Positions 1 through 8,233 of a stretch of 64,000 nucleotides of DNA are shown here, piece by piece. Positions within the stretch are counted from its first letter, which is position 1. Each line of letters begins with the position of its first letter. The translations under genes were made by a program, and so were the position numbers. The DNA lies in contig NZ_CACVAO010000001.1 of assembly GCF_902726645.1 (NCBI RefSeq), positions 1,178,001 through 1,242,000 on the forward strand, given 5' to 3'. Source of the stretch: Halobacillus ihumii. GTDB taxonomy: Bacteria > Bacillota > Bacilli > Bacillales > Halobacillaceae. The notes under the pieces were generated by a model. It was not told where the DNA came from and ran no database searches. It was given only the letters and a program-made list of their open reading frames with translations.

Positions 1-1
1 A

Positions 2-442
2 ATTCTGATCATGCTTCCATTAACTATCGGAATACATTTTAAACAATTCAAATCTGCCATTTACAATTTAAACATTGGTAAATATCCCTATTTCTTGTCT
101 CGAGTATTTTTCATCTATATGTTAAATAGTTTGACCTATTTTTCTTTCTTACTCATCACAAAGTTATGGTTTGGGGTAGATATTGGCGGAATACTCACCG
201 CACTAGTTTCGATAGGCTTTATAACGATGGTTTCTATATTAACTGCGTTTGTAATAAAAATAGATGACTTTAACAAGACGTTTGTGGTTATTTTTCTATT
301 GGTATTTGTAAATGTATTTGACCTGATCATCCAACAGGTACTGAAAGACATGCTACTTATCCAATTCACCTATTTAGGAATAGCCTTATTTATTTTTTAT
401 TTCATCCAATCAATGTATATAAGGAGACCCATCATTAAATGA
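2..442 (+). CDS. Multi-pass membrane protein, 5' end outside window
   Basis: I do not recognise the family. The frame is open to the left edge, so the first in-window ATG (position 11) may be internal and the gene may be longer. What is visible is about 145 residues with four to five hydrophobic stretches, ending in a basic tail (YIRRPIIK), which fits a multi-pass membrane protein. Its stop overlaps the next gene's start as ATGA, which indicates translational coupling. The neighbour is a tiny membrane metalloprotease, so this could be the tail of a permease-like subunit in a peptide-handling operon. That role is inferred from context only. Confidence 0.6.
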   Translation: MLIMLPLTIGIHFKQFKSAIYNLNIGKYPYFLSRVFFIYMLNSLTYFSFLLITKLWFGVDIGGILTALVSIGFITMVSILTAFVIKIDDFNKTFVVIFLLVFVNVFDLIIQQVLKDMLLIQFTYLGIALFIFYFIQSMYIRRPIIK

Positions 443-801
443 CAGAATTGCTAACGTCATTAGCTTTAGTGTTTATCATCCATGAATTAGGTCATGTTCT
501 CGCGATAATGATTCTAAATGTTACCGAAGATAAACCATTCTATTATATTGGATTTGAATTCAATCTGAAACATTTCTATGTCATTCATGAGAAATTTAAT
601 TCCCCATCAAAAAACTTAGCTGTTGCCGTCTCTGGTTCGCTTTTCCCGATTGTACTATCTCTAAGTTTTATGTTGGTTATTAATAATCAGTTTACAAATA
701 TTTTTACACTTTTGTCTTTTGCCAATCTGATCATGTTGCATCCAAATCTGCCTGATGGTAAAAACATTACAAGTTCACTTCATGAATGGAGGAAAAAATA
801 G
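439..801 (+). CDS. Mini M50-like membrane metalloprotease
   Basis: A 120-residue hydrophobic protein. Residues 15-19 read HELGH, a perfect HExxH zinc motif inside a membrane segment. Near the C-terminus there is HPNLPDG, which resembles the second M50 motif (N-x-x-P-x-D-G type) that supplies the third zinc ligand in site-2 proteases. Known M50 proteins are usually 200 residues or more, so this is an unusually small version. It overlaps the upstream membrane gene by 4 nt, and the next gene starts directly after its stop. Small M50-like proteases occur in operons that process or resist membrane peptides (YydH/EpeP type). The role here is inferred. Confidence 0.65.
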   Translation: MTELLTSLALVFIIHELGHVLAIMILNVTEDKPFYYIGFEFNLKHFYVIHEKFNSPSKNLAVAVSGSLFPIVLSLSFMLVINNQFTNIFTLLSFANLIMLHPNLPDGKNITSSLHEWRKK

Positions 802-1083
802 ATGGTTAAATTTTTCAAAGCTTTTTCAAGTGGCATAAGTTTTGCTTTATTGTACTTGTTTATAGTATTTGTAAGTCCTATCGTCTTGCTGTTACTTGGT
901 TATTCGGATATTACTTCAAAACCTTCTCTATTCGGCGCCTCTCTATACAGTATTGAAATAGAAGGCCAACGTTTTGTATCGGAAGCCACTATATTTGGGT
1001 TTGCTTTAGCATTAATCGGTGGGTTAATCATCTACTTCGTATCTCAGTTGCTTGTGTCTTCCCTTCGAAAAACAGCGGCGTAA
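802..1083 (+). CDS. Small membrane protein in protease operon
   Basis: A 93-residue protein with two strong hydrophobic segments (about residues 8-35 and 66-86) separated by a polar loop that probably faces outside. The ATG follows the previous gene's TAA with no gap, and the ribosome binding site (GGAGG) lies inside the end of the protease gene, so the three genes form one tight operon. I do not recognise the family. Its place as the last gene after a membrane permease-like protein and a mini protease would fit an immunity or accessory membrane protein, but nothing in the sequence proves this. Confidence 0.6.
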   Translation: MVKFFKAFSSGISFALLYLFIVFVSPIVLLLLGYSDITSKPSLFGASLYSIEIEGQRFVSEATIFGFALALIGGLIIYFVSQLLVSSLRKTAA

Positions 1084-1120
1084 GTTAATGTCCCAACCTA
1101 TTTTTTGACAAAAAATTAAA

Positions 1121-1147
1121 GCCGAACAAGGTATCTCCCTGTTCGGC
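1121..1147 (-). terminator. Intrinsic terminator after manP
   Basis: GCCGAACA pairs with TGTTCGGC (GG/CC extends the stem). Read on the minus strand, the hairpin is followed by a T-rich stretch (complement of aaaaattaaa). It ends the minus-strand PTS gene and may also stop the convergent plus-strand operon. Confidence 0.75.
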
Positions 1148-1154
1148 TTCATAC

Positions 1155-3131
1155 TTATTGAATCGTTTCCAGCAACCGGTACGCTTCCTCTTTCGACGAC
1201 ACGTTTAACAGTTCTTCTCTGAAACTCTCATTCATCAAACGACGCGAAAGCATTTGGAGAATCTTCAAATGATCGTCTCCTTCTCTTTCTTTCGGAACCG
1301 CAATCATGAAAATCAGTTTTGCATCTGTTCCATCCATACTGTTCCAGTCGACACCTTCCCGCTTAATACCAAACACGACGGCAGGCTTTTTGACAGCTAA
1401 GGATTTACCGTGCGGAATCGCGATATTCATGCCAAGTCCCGTGGTGCCTTCTTGCTCACGATTCACAATCGCTTCTTTAAATGATTCAGCCGAATGCAGG
1501 ACGTCTTGTTTATCCAGTGTCTGAATTAGCTCATCGATCACTTCATCACGGGTCGAGCCTGTCAAATCGATATCGATAAGGTCTGGTGTCGTAATGTCGG
1601 TAAGTTTGGTAATGTTGATGTGATCTTGCTCCTGAGATGGCTGGCTGTTCACTTCTTCTTTTTCTTCAACGGCTTCTTTAATGACCGAGTCAGACTCAGC
1701 ATCAGCGGCTTCCCCCACAGGCATTCCAGCCCCAGCAGCGACGACATCTTTCTTCAACGCGTTCGCCATAAATGCTGTAATAACAACCCCAATTGCTGCA
1801 GCTACGAAAAACATCAGCACGTTATCGACAGCGCCTAACACTGCTACGATCGGGCCGCCATGGGCGACGCGATCCCCAACGCTGCTCATCATGGCTACGA
1901 CTGAACCGGCCATTGAACCAACGACAATACTTGGTATGACGCGCAATGGATCCTGAGCGGCAAAGGGAATGGCTCCCTCAGTTATTCCGAATAGTCCCAT
2001 CGTGAACGATGCTTTCCCTGTTTCCCGCTCAGCCTGGTTATATTTTTTCTTATTCAAAAATGTTGCAAGTCCCATACCGAGCGGCGGGATACAGATCGCA
2101 ACAGCAATAGGTCCCATGATTTCATAATTTCCTTCTGCGATCATCGCCGCTCCGAATAAAAAGGCTACTTTATTAAAAGGCCCTCCCATATCAATCGCAA
2201 TCATTCCACCGAGGATGAGGGCAAGTACAATCGAACTGGTTCCCTGCATGCCTTCAAGCCACTGCGTCAAACCTTCGAAAATAGCAGCTACAGGGGCTCC
2301 AATTACGAAAATGAATAACAATCCGACAACCAATGAAGCTATGATCGGAATAAAAATGATCGGCATTACTGGCTGGACTGCTTGAGGCACTTTAATTTTC
2401 TTAATACCAAGCACCACATATCCAGCTAGGAATCCGGCGATGATTCCACCAATGAACCCTGCACCCGCTTCACTGCCGTAAAAACTTCCATTAGCCGCAA
2501 TGTATCCGCCAATAATTCCGGGAGCTAATCCTGGTCGATCGGCAATACTGACCGCAATAAATCCGGCTAAAATCGGTACCATAAAGCTGAACGAAGCGGC
2601 TCCTAAACTTTCAATTTGTTTCCAGAATGATCCTTCAGGAATGACAATGCCCCCATCTGTCTGTTCTCCCCCGAGGGCAAGAGAGATGGCAATCAGTAAC
2701 CCACCAACTACGATAAACGGAATCATATAGGAAACTCCGTTCATTAAGTGACGATAGATAGGATTCTCCTTTTGTTTCATCTTCTGCTTAACAGAATCAG
2801 CAGAAGGCATTTCACCTTTGTAAACGGATACATTTCCATCCATAATTCGTTGAATTAGTTCCTTTGGCTGACGGATTCCTTCCTGAACTCCTACAACAAT
2901 CAAATTCTTCCCCGCAAAACGCTCTTTAGAAACATCCTTATCACTGGCAATAATGATTCCGTCTGCTTCCTCAATATCTTTCTCTGTCAGCGCGTTCTCA
3001 ACACCGATGGATCCTTGAGTCTCCACTTTGATGTCAACATTCATGTCTTCGCCGGCCTTCTGAAGGTTCTCAGCAGCCATATACGTGTGGGCAATTCCGA
3101 CTGGACATGCTGTAACAGCTAGTATTTTCAT
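1155..3131 (-). CDS. manP: PTS EIIBCA, fructose/mannose family (ManP-like)
   Basis: Membrane sugar permease and phosphotransferase of the fructose-type PTS family. Domains run IIB (1-100, phospho-Cys9 in TACPVGIAHT), IIC (about 120-470, many membrane helices), an acidic linker, then IIA (about 510-658, phospho-His574 in AIPHGKS). The B-C-A order, the 658-residue length and the immediate neighbour (a PRD regulator with EIIB and EIIA domains) match the ManR-ManP pair of Bacillus, so mannose is the best guess for the substrate; fructose or another hexose is possible. No mannose-6-phosphate isomerase gene follows. The RBS AGGGAGG lies 7 nt before the ATG. A terminator separates it from the regulator gene, so it should have its own promoter. 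Confidence 0.8.
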   Translation of the reverse strand: MKILAVTACPVGIAHTYMAAENLQKAGEDMNVDIKVETQGSIGVENALTEKDIEEADGIIIASDKDVSKERFAGKNLIVVGVQEGIRQPKELIQRIMDGNVSVYKGEMPSADSVKQKMKQKENPIYRHLMNGVSYMIPFIVVGGLLIAISLALGGEQTDGGIVIPEGSFWKQIESLGAASFSFMVPILAGFIAVSIADRPGLAPGIIGGYIAANGSFYGSEAGAGFIGGIIAGFLAGYVVLGIKKIKVPQAVQPVMPIIFIPIIASLVVGLLFIFVIGAPVAAIFEGLTQWLEGMQGTSSIVLALILGGMIAIDMGGPFNKVAFLFGAAMIAEGNYEIMGPIAVAICIPPLGMGLATFLNKKKYNQAERETGKASFTMGLFGITEGAIPFAAQDPLRVIPSIVVGSMAGSVVAMMSSVGDRVAHGGPIVAVLGAVDNVLMFFVAAAIGVVITAFMANALKKDVVAAGAGMPVGEAADAESDSVIKEAVEEKEEVNSQPSQEQDHINITKLTDITTPDLIDIDLTGSTRDEVIDELIQTLDKQDVLHSAESFKEAIVNREQEGTTGLGMNIAIPHGKSLAVKKPAVVFGIKREGVDWNSMDGTDAKLIFMIAVPKEREGDDHLKILQMLSRRLMNESFREELLNVSSKEEAYRLLETIQ

Positions 3132-3187
3132 AAGCGATCCTCCCTAGTTTGTTATACATCTATTTTACGATAGCTTTCCTCATAAAA

Positions 3188-3229
3188 AATAATTCATTTT
3201 TACCTTAGATGTGGTAAAAATGAATTATT
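3188..3229 (-). terminator. 17-bp perfect dyad: terminator between manR and manP
   Basis: AATAATTCATTTTTACC (3188-3204) is repeated in perfect inversion at 3213-3229 with an 8-nt loop. On the minus strand it is followed by a T-run (ATTTTTTATG), so it reads as an intrinsic terminator for manR, whose TAA stop (3225-3227) lies within the stem. Only 56 bp remain before the manP start, so a manP promoter must sit beside or partly inside the dyad. Operator or attenuator roles are therefore also possible. Confidence 0.75.
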
Positions 3230-5141
3230 TACGGAGAATTTGCCTGATGGATGATACATCTTGGGCTTCTTTCAGATTCTGAATAAATTCAGGGCTTCCA
3301 CTCATGCTCGCTATCCTTTGAATCAGTGGTTTGATCAAGGATCGATCCTGTTTGGTCATCGCCAAAAGAAACACGACCGAGACATATTCACGTCCCCATT
3401 CTAATGGTTCTTGAAGAATGGCGATCGCCACCGTTGAGTGCAGAACTTCTTCTGGATGTGCGTGAGGTATAGCGATTCCTCCCCCAATCGAAGTAGCAGA
3501 CGACCGCTCTCGCAGTAAAGCACTATGAGGGAATGCCTGCGTAACATTTCCTTTTGTCACAAGCCCATTGGCAAGTAACTCGACTACTTTAAAACGATGT
3601 TCGAGATCTACATCCGAATAAATCAGCTCATCTTCAACAAATCGCTCAATCACCTCTGAATTTTGACCTTCTCTGCTGTTTTGATCGATGGACTTTAGAA
3701 ACTGATCCAGACGTTTTTTATCCTTAGCTTCTAGCAGCGGCGAAACGACGATCACAGGGAGAGACTGATGTGGCAATGATTTTGTTGAAATCACTAGATC
3801 GACAGCTTGCTTTGCTAAAGCTTCGTCAATTTCCCACATTCCTACACAATCAACAATGTCAAATCCCCTGTACGTTTGCTCTAATTTGGCCTGCAGCAAA
3901 TGAGACATCCCTACACCTAAGTTACAAACAACCAGCACCTTCTTCAACTTGTTCCGATGTTTCTGCAGCCGTTCTACGGATGCTTGAAAATGCAGGACCA
4001 CATAGGCCGCTTCATCCTCAGGAATCGTGAACGCATGCGCTGCCCCCACTTCTTCAAGAGCTAGCACGACCATACGGAACATATACGGATACATTTTCTT
4101 AATCTCTTCCAGCATCGGATTATGAATCGTAAAGCCATAGTGCAAGCGATGAACTGTTGATTCCAAGTGAGTGTTCAGCCCATTCTTTAAGGTTTGGTCA
4201 TCGTAAAAATCGGTCACCGTAAAATTCCCCATCTGGGAAATCAATTGTTCAACGATATCTTCTACCAAACGATTGGACTCCTTTTTCGATGAACCAGAAT
4301 TGCTTTTACTACTGATCAAGTGCCTCGTAAAATAAATTCGTTCCTCTTGTGGAAAAACAATCCGGAGAATTCGCTCTAATCTTGTCAAAAACCAATCCGC
4401 AATTCCATATTCCTCTGTATGAGAAACCGTTTCCTCTGCTGATTCATCGAGCGTAATCGGGGAACGTTGTGTAGTTCGTTTAATCATAACCAGAGTGTGG
4501 ATTAGCAAGCTTTCATAATCACCCTCTACAGAAAAAACAGAAAAATGATGCTGCATATCACGAAGCAGCTTGCGAACTACACTTACATCGTATGAGGAAA
4601 AGAGATTCAACATCTCCTTGCTGGTGGATAACTGAGATGAGGCCAATTCTGGCAAACGAGCTAGAGCATTTCGCTTCTGTAGCTCTCCCCCTTTGACGGC
4701 GTGACCGAGCCGCTGCCTGGAGACCAGTTCCAATTCAAACCTTTCAAGCCAAGGAGCTATCTGGTTCAAGTCTCCTTTGATCGTTGACTTGTTCGTAAAG
4801 TACTGTGAGGACAGTTCGCTTAGAGTAACTGGATCCTTACTAACTAGTAACTGGTAAGTGATTTCAATAAGACGATCTTCCTGAGACTTTGGCTCCGCTT
4901 GCGAGAGACGATCAAGCATTCGTGATTTCTCTTCTGCTTCAACTACAAGCTGAATTCCAACCCCTTGCTTACGATCCAGAGTGGCATCAGGATAGTCCTT
5001 TATAAATTCTCCTACCACCTTTAAATCATTACGGATGGTTTTCTCGGAACAATGGAGAGATTCTGCTAAAGCGTGGACATGAGTATATTCATTCGTATTT
5101 AAAATCAATGTGTGGACAAGTTCCCTTTGTCTGTCGTTCAT
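3225..5141 (-). CDS. manR: PRD/BglG-type activator with EIIB and EIIA domains (ManR-like)
   Basis: A DNA-binding transcription activator controlled by PTS phosphorylation. At the N-terminus are DeoR/Mga-type helix-turn-helix segments (CSEKTIRNDL near residue 30, then a second HTH around 110-150). Two PTS regulation domains follow in the middle, then an EIIB-gat-like domain with Cys in VVCNLGVGMS near 420, and a fructose/mannitol EIIA domain with His560 in GGGIAIPHAH. This is the ManR/MtlR/LicR architecture at the usual length (about 640-650 aa). It lies directly upstream of the manP-like permease on the same strand and probably activates it. A cre-like site lies just upstream of its start. 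Confidence 0.8.
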   Translation of the reverse strand: MNDRQRELVHTLILNTNEYTHVHALAESLHCSEKTIRNDLKVVGEFIKDYPDATLDRKQGVGIQLVVEAEEKSRMLDRLSQAEPKSQEDRLIEITYQLLVSKDPVTLSELSSQYFTNKSTIKGDLNQIAPWLERFELELVSRQRLGHAVKGGELQKRNALARLPELASSQLSTSKEMLNLFSSYDVSVVRKLLRDMQHHFSVFSVEGDYESLLIHTLVMIKRTTQRSPITLDESAEETVSHTEEYGIADWFLTRLERILRIVFPQEERIYFTRHLISSKSNSGSSKKESNRLVEDIVEQLISQMGNFTVTDFYDDQTLKNGLNTHLESTVHRLHYGFTIHNPMLEEIKKMYPYMFRMVVLALEEVGAAHAFTIPEDEAAYVVLHFQASVERLQKHRNKLKKVLVVCNLGVGMSHLLQAKLEQTYRGFDIVDCVGMWEIDEALAKQAVDLVISTKSLPHQSLPVIVVSPLLEAKDKKRLDQFLKSIDQNSREGQNSEVIERFVEDELIYSDVDLEHRFKVVELLANGLVTKGNVTQAFPHSALLRERSSATSIGGGIAIPHAHPEEVLHSTVAIAILQEPLEWGREYVSVVFLLAMTKQDRSLIKPLIQRIASMSGSPEFIQNLKEAQDVSSIRQILRK

Positions 5142-5162
5142 TTCTCTACACCTTCTGTACTA

Positions 5163-5176
5163 TGAAATCACTTTCA
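5163..5176. promoter_or_regulatory. cre-like site upstream of manR
   Basis: TGAAATCACTTTCA matches the CcpA operator consensus TGWAANCGNTNWCA at every fixed position except one (A instead of the central G). It lies 22-35 nt before the manR ATG, a position suited to repression by CcpA. This is based on pattern only. Confidence 0.45.
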
Positions 5177-5343
5177 TTCTATCCGAAAAAAGGTGTATCG
5201 ACAAATTCCCCTCTCTTTCTAACTATCCCTACTTTGCTTTAAAGGAAGCGGGATGCTACAAAGAAACTTCAGTACATTGGATTTACCAGGATGTTGGATC
5301 TTCTAACTTCCTCCAACAGTTGATCTTCCTTTTCTATAAAAAA

Positions 5344-5374
5344 GCTGAATAGAGAGACACACTCCCCATTCAGC
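5344..5374 (-). terminator. Intrinsic terminator after acidic lipoprotein gene
   Basis: GCTGAAT pairs with ATTCAGC around a 17-nt loop. On the minus strand it is followed by TTTTTTATAG. It lies 13-43 nt downstream of the lipoprotein stop codon. Confidence 0.65.
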
Positions 5375-5386
5375 CCTTAAAATCTA

Positions 5387-5626
5387 TCAATTTGTGTTTT
5401 CAGAAGACTCTTCTGTGCCAGACTCCTCATTTCCTTCTGTCTGACCCTGATCCGTATTTGTTTCTTCCTCAGCTTGCTGTTCGTCTTGTTCAGTATTTGT
5501 TTCTTCTTCAGCCTGCTGTTCTTCCTGTTCAGTTTCGGGCTCCTCTTCTGCTGGTTCTTCCGCACATCCCGCTAAAACCAACCCTGTACCAAGTGAAATG
5601 GATAATATAAATTTTTTCAGCTTCAT
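5387..5626 (-). CDS. Small acidic lipoprotein with repeats
   Basis: A 79-residue secreted lipoprotein. The N-terminus (MKLKKFILSISLG) is a signal peptide ending in the lipobox LAGC, with Cys20 as the lipidated residue. The rest is almost only Glu, Gln, Asp, Asn and Thr, with a repeated block (EEQQAEEETNTEQD, then a near copy), so it is probably an unstructured, very negatively charged tether on the outer face of the membrane. RBS GGGAGG precedes the ATG. Acidic surface proteins of this kind are common in salt-adapted Bacillaceae. Function unknown. Confidence 0.7.
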   Translation of the reverse strand: MKLKKFILSISLGTGLVLAGCAEEPAEEEPETEQEEQQAEEETNTEQDEQQAEEETNTDQGQTEGNEESGTEESSENTN

Positions 5627-6013
5627 TCTTATGACCCTCCCTTATATGAATAACATCAATGACGATGTTCAATTATCATTCTAAGAGGGATTTGTGAAAT
5701 GCATTTTATAAGAATGTATCGTTCATGTAAAAATTGGGAATAAACCTTCTATAAAAATCTCCCCAGTCAGTCACTCCACGACAGATACTGCAACTCGGTA
5801 TCTATAGTCCCGGGTTCAAATATTCTATTTATCTTTCCCAAAAATGGTTGATTAGTCAATTCATCCCTGTTTAAATTCTATTTTTTACTGAAAACCAGTA
5901 TAAAAAAACTAGTTTTTGACTTTACATATTCGACAATATTATTTAGGCTGGTATTAATAGGAAATATATTCCTAGGGAGGGATGATTTATCTTGAAAGGG
6001 GTAAATTTTAAGG
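5627..6013. other. Intergenic region without a gene
   Basis: This is the divergent promoter region between the acidic lipoprotein (minus) and the Excalibur protein (plus). No coding frame is convincing. A TTGACT hexamer at 5916-5921 with TATTAT 15 nt further on is a weak promoter candidate for the plus-strand gene. A short tRNA-like patch near 5790-5820 was considered and rejected. Confidence 0.4.
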
Positions 6014-6631
6014 ATGAAAAAACTAATAGTAGGTCTATTTGCTTTACTGATGACAATTGGCGGTTTTTCTGGAGTTAATGTGGCTAACGCTGCTGTTGAC
6101 AAAGACTGTGAGGCAGATTTTGAAACGAAAGAAGAAGCACTACAATATTGGAATGAGAATGATTTCTCAGCTGAAAATGACCCTCAGCGCTTAGATAGGG
6201 ACGGAGACGGTGAGCCATGTGAAAGTCTTCCATCAGGTGGTTCAGATGCTGAAAATCCATCCAACGAGGAAAACAACAACACGGAGGACCAGCAAAGCAC
6301 AGAAGAGACAACACCAGCTGCCGATAAAGACTGTGAACATTTTGCTTCTCAAGAAGAAGCTCAAGCATATTGGGACGAGAATGGTTTCACATCAGGAAAT
6401 GATCCACAACGTTTAGACAGAGATAGTGATGGTATTCCATGTGAAGATGACGATGAGGCTCCTGCTAATCCTTCCGATGAGCAAGGCACTTCCGATTCAC
6501 AAGAAACAACTGCACAACAAGGCGGGGAGCTTCCAAACACATCTACTTCATACGCTTCCTACACACTTCTTGGTCTAATTCTTACGGTGTTAGGCGGATC
6601 ACTGTTTGTAATTCGTAAGAGATTCCAATAA
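6014..6631 (+). CDS. Cell-wall protein with two Excalibur domains and LPNTS sorting signal
   Basis: A secreted, wall-anchored protein of 205 residues. The signal peptide covers about 1-26 (VANA|A). Two Excalibur calcium-binding domains follow (about 29-70 and 104-144), each with Asp-rich loops ending in Cys: DRDGDGEPCE and DRDSDGIPCE. Between and after them are acidic, Gln/Thr/Asn-rich linkers. The C-terminus has LPNTS (173-177), a hydrophobic helix and the basic end RKRFQ, a sorting signal close to the LPDTS/LPNTS form used by YhcS-type class D sortase. The next gene is such a sortase, although a terminator lies between them. The Excalibur domains imply Ca2+ binding; no enzyme domain is visible. 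Confidence 0.85.
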   Translation: MKKLIVGLFALLMTIGGFSGVNVANAAVDKDCEADFETKEEALQYWNENDFSAENDPQRLDRDGDGEPCESLPSGGSDAENPSNEENNNTEDQQSTEETTPAADKDCEHFASQEEAQAYWDENGFTSGNDPQRLDRDSDGIPCEDDDEAPANPSDEQGTSDSQETTAQQGGELPNTSTSYASYTLLGLILTVLGGSLFVIRKRFQ

Positions 6632-6653
6632 TCATACATAATCATCCCTTTCT

Positions 6654-6681
6654 GGGCAGGCTGATGCCTGCCCTTTTTATT
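6654..6681 (+). terminator. Intrinsic terminator after Excalibur gene
   Basis: GGGCAGGC-TGAT-GCCTGCCC is a perfect 8-bp stem, followed by TTTTTATT. It separates the sortase substrate gene from the sortase gene. Confidence 0.85.
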
Positions 6682-6797
6682 CTCATAGACAAATGGTAAA
6701 TTGTTGATAGGCAGTTTTTATTTGCACAGTAATATAATTCTTAGTACGGATAGACTGATCTTTTTGTTCGATCTAAACAAAAAAAGTTGGTGAGTAC

Positions 6798-7412
6798 ATG
6801 AAATATATAGCCACAGCATTGGTTGTAATAGGCATTGCTCTTGCTGGGTGGAGTGGTTTCCAATGGTGGCAAGGCACTCAATCAGTTTCCGAAATTGAAC
6901 CCGAAGCACAGGAATCGACTGAAACAGTTCAGGCAGCAGGAACAGAAAAAGAAAATCATTCTAGTCAAACTGTAGATCAGCCCATACAGACTCTTTCTTA
7001 CGATCATGAGCATGGCAAAAATATCGCCAAATTAAAAATACCTGCGATTAATCAGCAGTTTGAAGTCTTTTGGGGAACAGGTGAGGATACCCTGGATAAA
7101 GGGGTCGGCATGTATGTCAGCAAATGGACAACGGTTCCTAACAAAAAGAAAGGTCATACAGTGTTAAGCGGACATCGGGATACTGTATTTACTGAGTTAG
7201 GCGATATTAAAAAGGGTGACATTTTGACTGCAGTTTATAATGGTAAGGAATACAATTATAAAGTTGATAAGATTTGGATCACCGATGCAGATGACCGAAC
7301 GGTGATCGTAAAAAAAGATCAACCAACCTTAACATTAACGACATGCTATCCTTTCGATTTTATTGGCAATGCCCCAGATCGATATATTATTCAAGGACAC
7401 CTCTTAAACTGA
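6798..7412 (+). CDS. srtD: Class D sortase (YhcS-like)
   Basis: A membrane-anchored transpeptidase that joins LPxT(S/A) proteins to the cell wall. One N-terminal membrane helix (about 4-25) is followed by a Gln/Glu-rich spacer and the sortase barrel (about 70-204). The catalytic residues are present: His126 in LSGHRDT, Cys183 in TLTTCYPF and Arg195 in APDRYII. The length (204 aa) and motifs fit class D sortases of Bacillus. The preceding gene encodes a protein with an LPNTS signal and is the obvious substrate. The ATG has a modest RBS (GGTGAG). The coding frame ends inside its own terminator hairpin. Confidence 0.88.
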   Translation: MKYIATALVVIGIALAGWSGFQWWQGTQSVSEIEPEAQESTETVQAAGTEKENHSSQTVDQPIQTLSYDHEHGKNIAKLKIPAINQQFEVFWGTGEDTLDKGVGMYVSKWTTVPNKKKGHTVLSGHRDTVFTELGDIKKGDILTAVYNGKEYNYKVDKIWITDADDRTVIVKKDQPTLTLTTCYPFDFIGNAPDRYIIQGHLLN

Positions 7413-7424
7413 GAGGTGTTTTTC
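7397..7424 (+). terminator. Intrinsic terminator overlapping sortase stop
   Basis: ACACCTCT (7397-7404) pairs with AGAGGTGT (7412-7419), followed by TTTTCTTTT. The sortase TGA stop lies at the base of the right arm. Confidence 0.8.
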
Positions 7425-7628
7425 TTTTCGTAAAAAAACAGGCGATCGTATCGGAGCAAATCACAAGAGTATTTCTCCTTACTAAAATTAATAACAATAT
7501 ATCTTTAAATCAAACTATTCACGACTTCCTTGTTGTATAATGTACATACTCAACAACAGAAAACGACTCCTAGATCACATTCTGCCTGCCTATTGCAGGG
7601 AACATTTTTACGAGGAGGAAGAAGGGAC

Positions 7629-8153
7629 ATGTCTGAGAACAAAAGGTGTAGCAATTTGGAGACAGCAGTAGAGGGACGGAATCTTGTGATGGAACGGACA
7701 TTTGACGCTCCAAAGGAACTTGTATTTAAAGCTTTTTCGGAATCTGACCAACTGGCAAGCTGGTGGGGGCCACAAGGCTGGCAGACTGAGAATCGCACCT
7801 TTGAATTTGAGCCTGACGGTGTGTGGCATTATTGCATGCGCTGCGTAGATGAAGGACAGGGTGATTTCTATGGTCAGGAATCCTGGGGCAAAGCAGTCTA
7901 TCAAGAAATTGAAGCACCAAATAAAATCGTGTACAATGATGTGTTTGCAGATGAAAAAGGGAACGCTGTAGAAGGCATGCCAAAGATCCAAGCCAACTAT
8001 ATCTTTCAGGATCAGGATGGACAGACGAAACTAATTGTGCGAAACCAATTTGCCTCTGTTGAGACCCTAGAAGCAATTATGGATATGGGGATTGTCCAAG
8101 GATTTTCCTCCCAAATGGACAAGCTCGACGATCACCTTAAACGAGTGCAATAG
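7629..8153 (+). CDS. SRPBCC/AHSA1-type domain protein
   Basis: A cytoplasmic protein of 174 residues from the START/Bet v1 (SRPBCC) superfamily, activator of Hsp90 ATPase homologue 1-like. Typical features are the opening strand RTFDAPKELVFKAFSES, the motif LASWWGPQGW, and the closing helix that covers a hydrophobic pocket. Proteins of this type bind small hydrophobic ligands; the ligand here is unknown. The start was placed at ATG 7629 because GAGGAGGAAG lies just upstream; an in-frame ATG about 100 nt earlier has no RBS. It stands alone with its own terminator. Confidence 0.8.
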   Translation: MSENKRCSNLETAVEGRNLVMERTFDAPKELVFKAFSESDQLASWWGPQGWQTENRTFEFEPDGVWHYCMRCVDEGQGDFYGQESWGKAVYQEIEAPNKIVYNDVFADEKGNAVEGMPKIQANYIFQDQDGQTKLIVRNQFASVETLEAIMDMGIVQGFSSQMDKLDDHLKRVQ

Positions 8154-8164
8154 AGACTAAAAAA

Positions 8165-8192
8165 GCCTCAAGCCATTTCGATGGCCTGAGGC
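8165..8192. terminator. Terminator between converging genes
   Basis: GCCTCA-AGCCAT-TTCG-ATGGC-CTGAGGC forms a long stem with a UUCG-type tetraloop. It is flanked by an A-run on the left and CTTTCAATT on the right, so it could act on both strands: for the SRPBCC gene (plus) and the GH97 gene (minus). Confidence 0.75.
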
Positions 8193-8233
8193 CTTTCAAT
8201 TATTATGGTCTGAAATAGAAAGCTAGACGTAAT

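Noticed and set aside
5775..5830. tRNA-like patch with GGGTTCAAAT (T-loop-like)
   Set aside because: No acceptor stem, anticodon arm or D-arm could be paired around it; a chance match.
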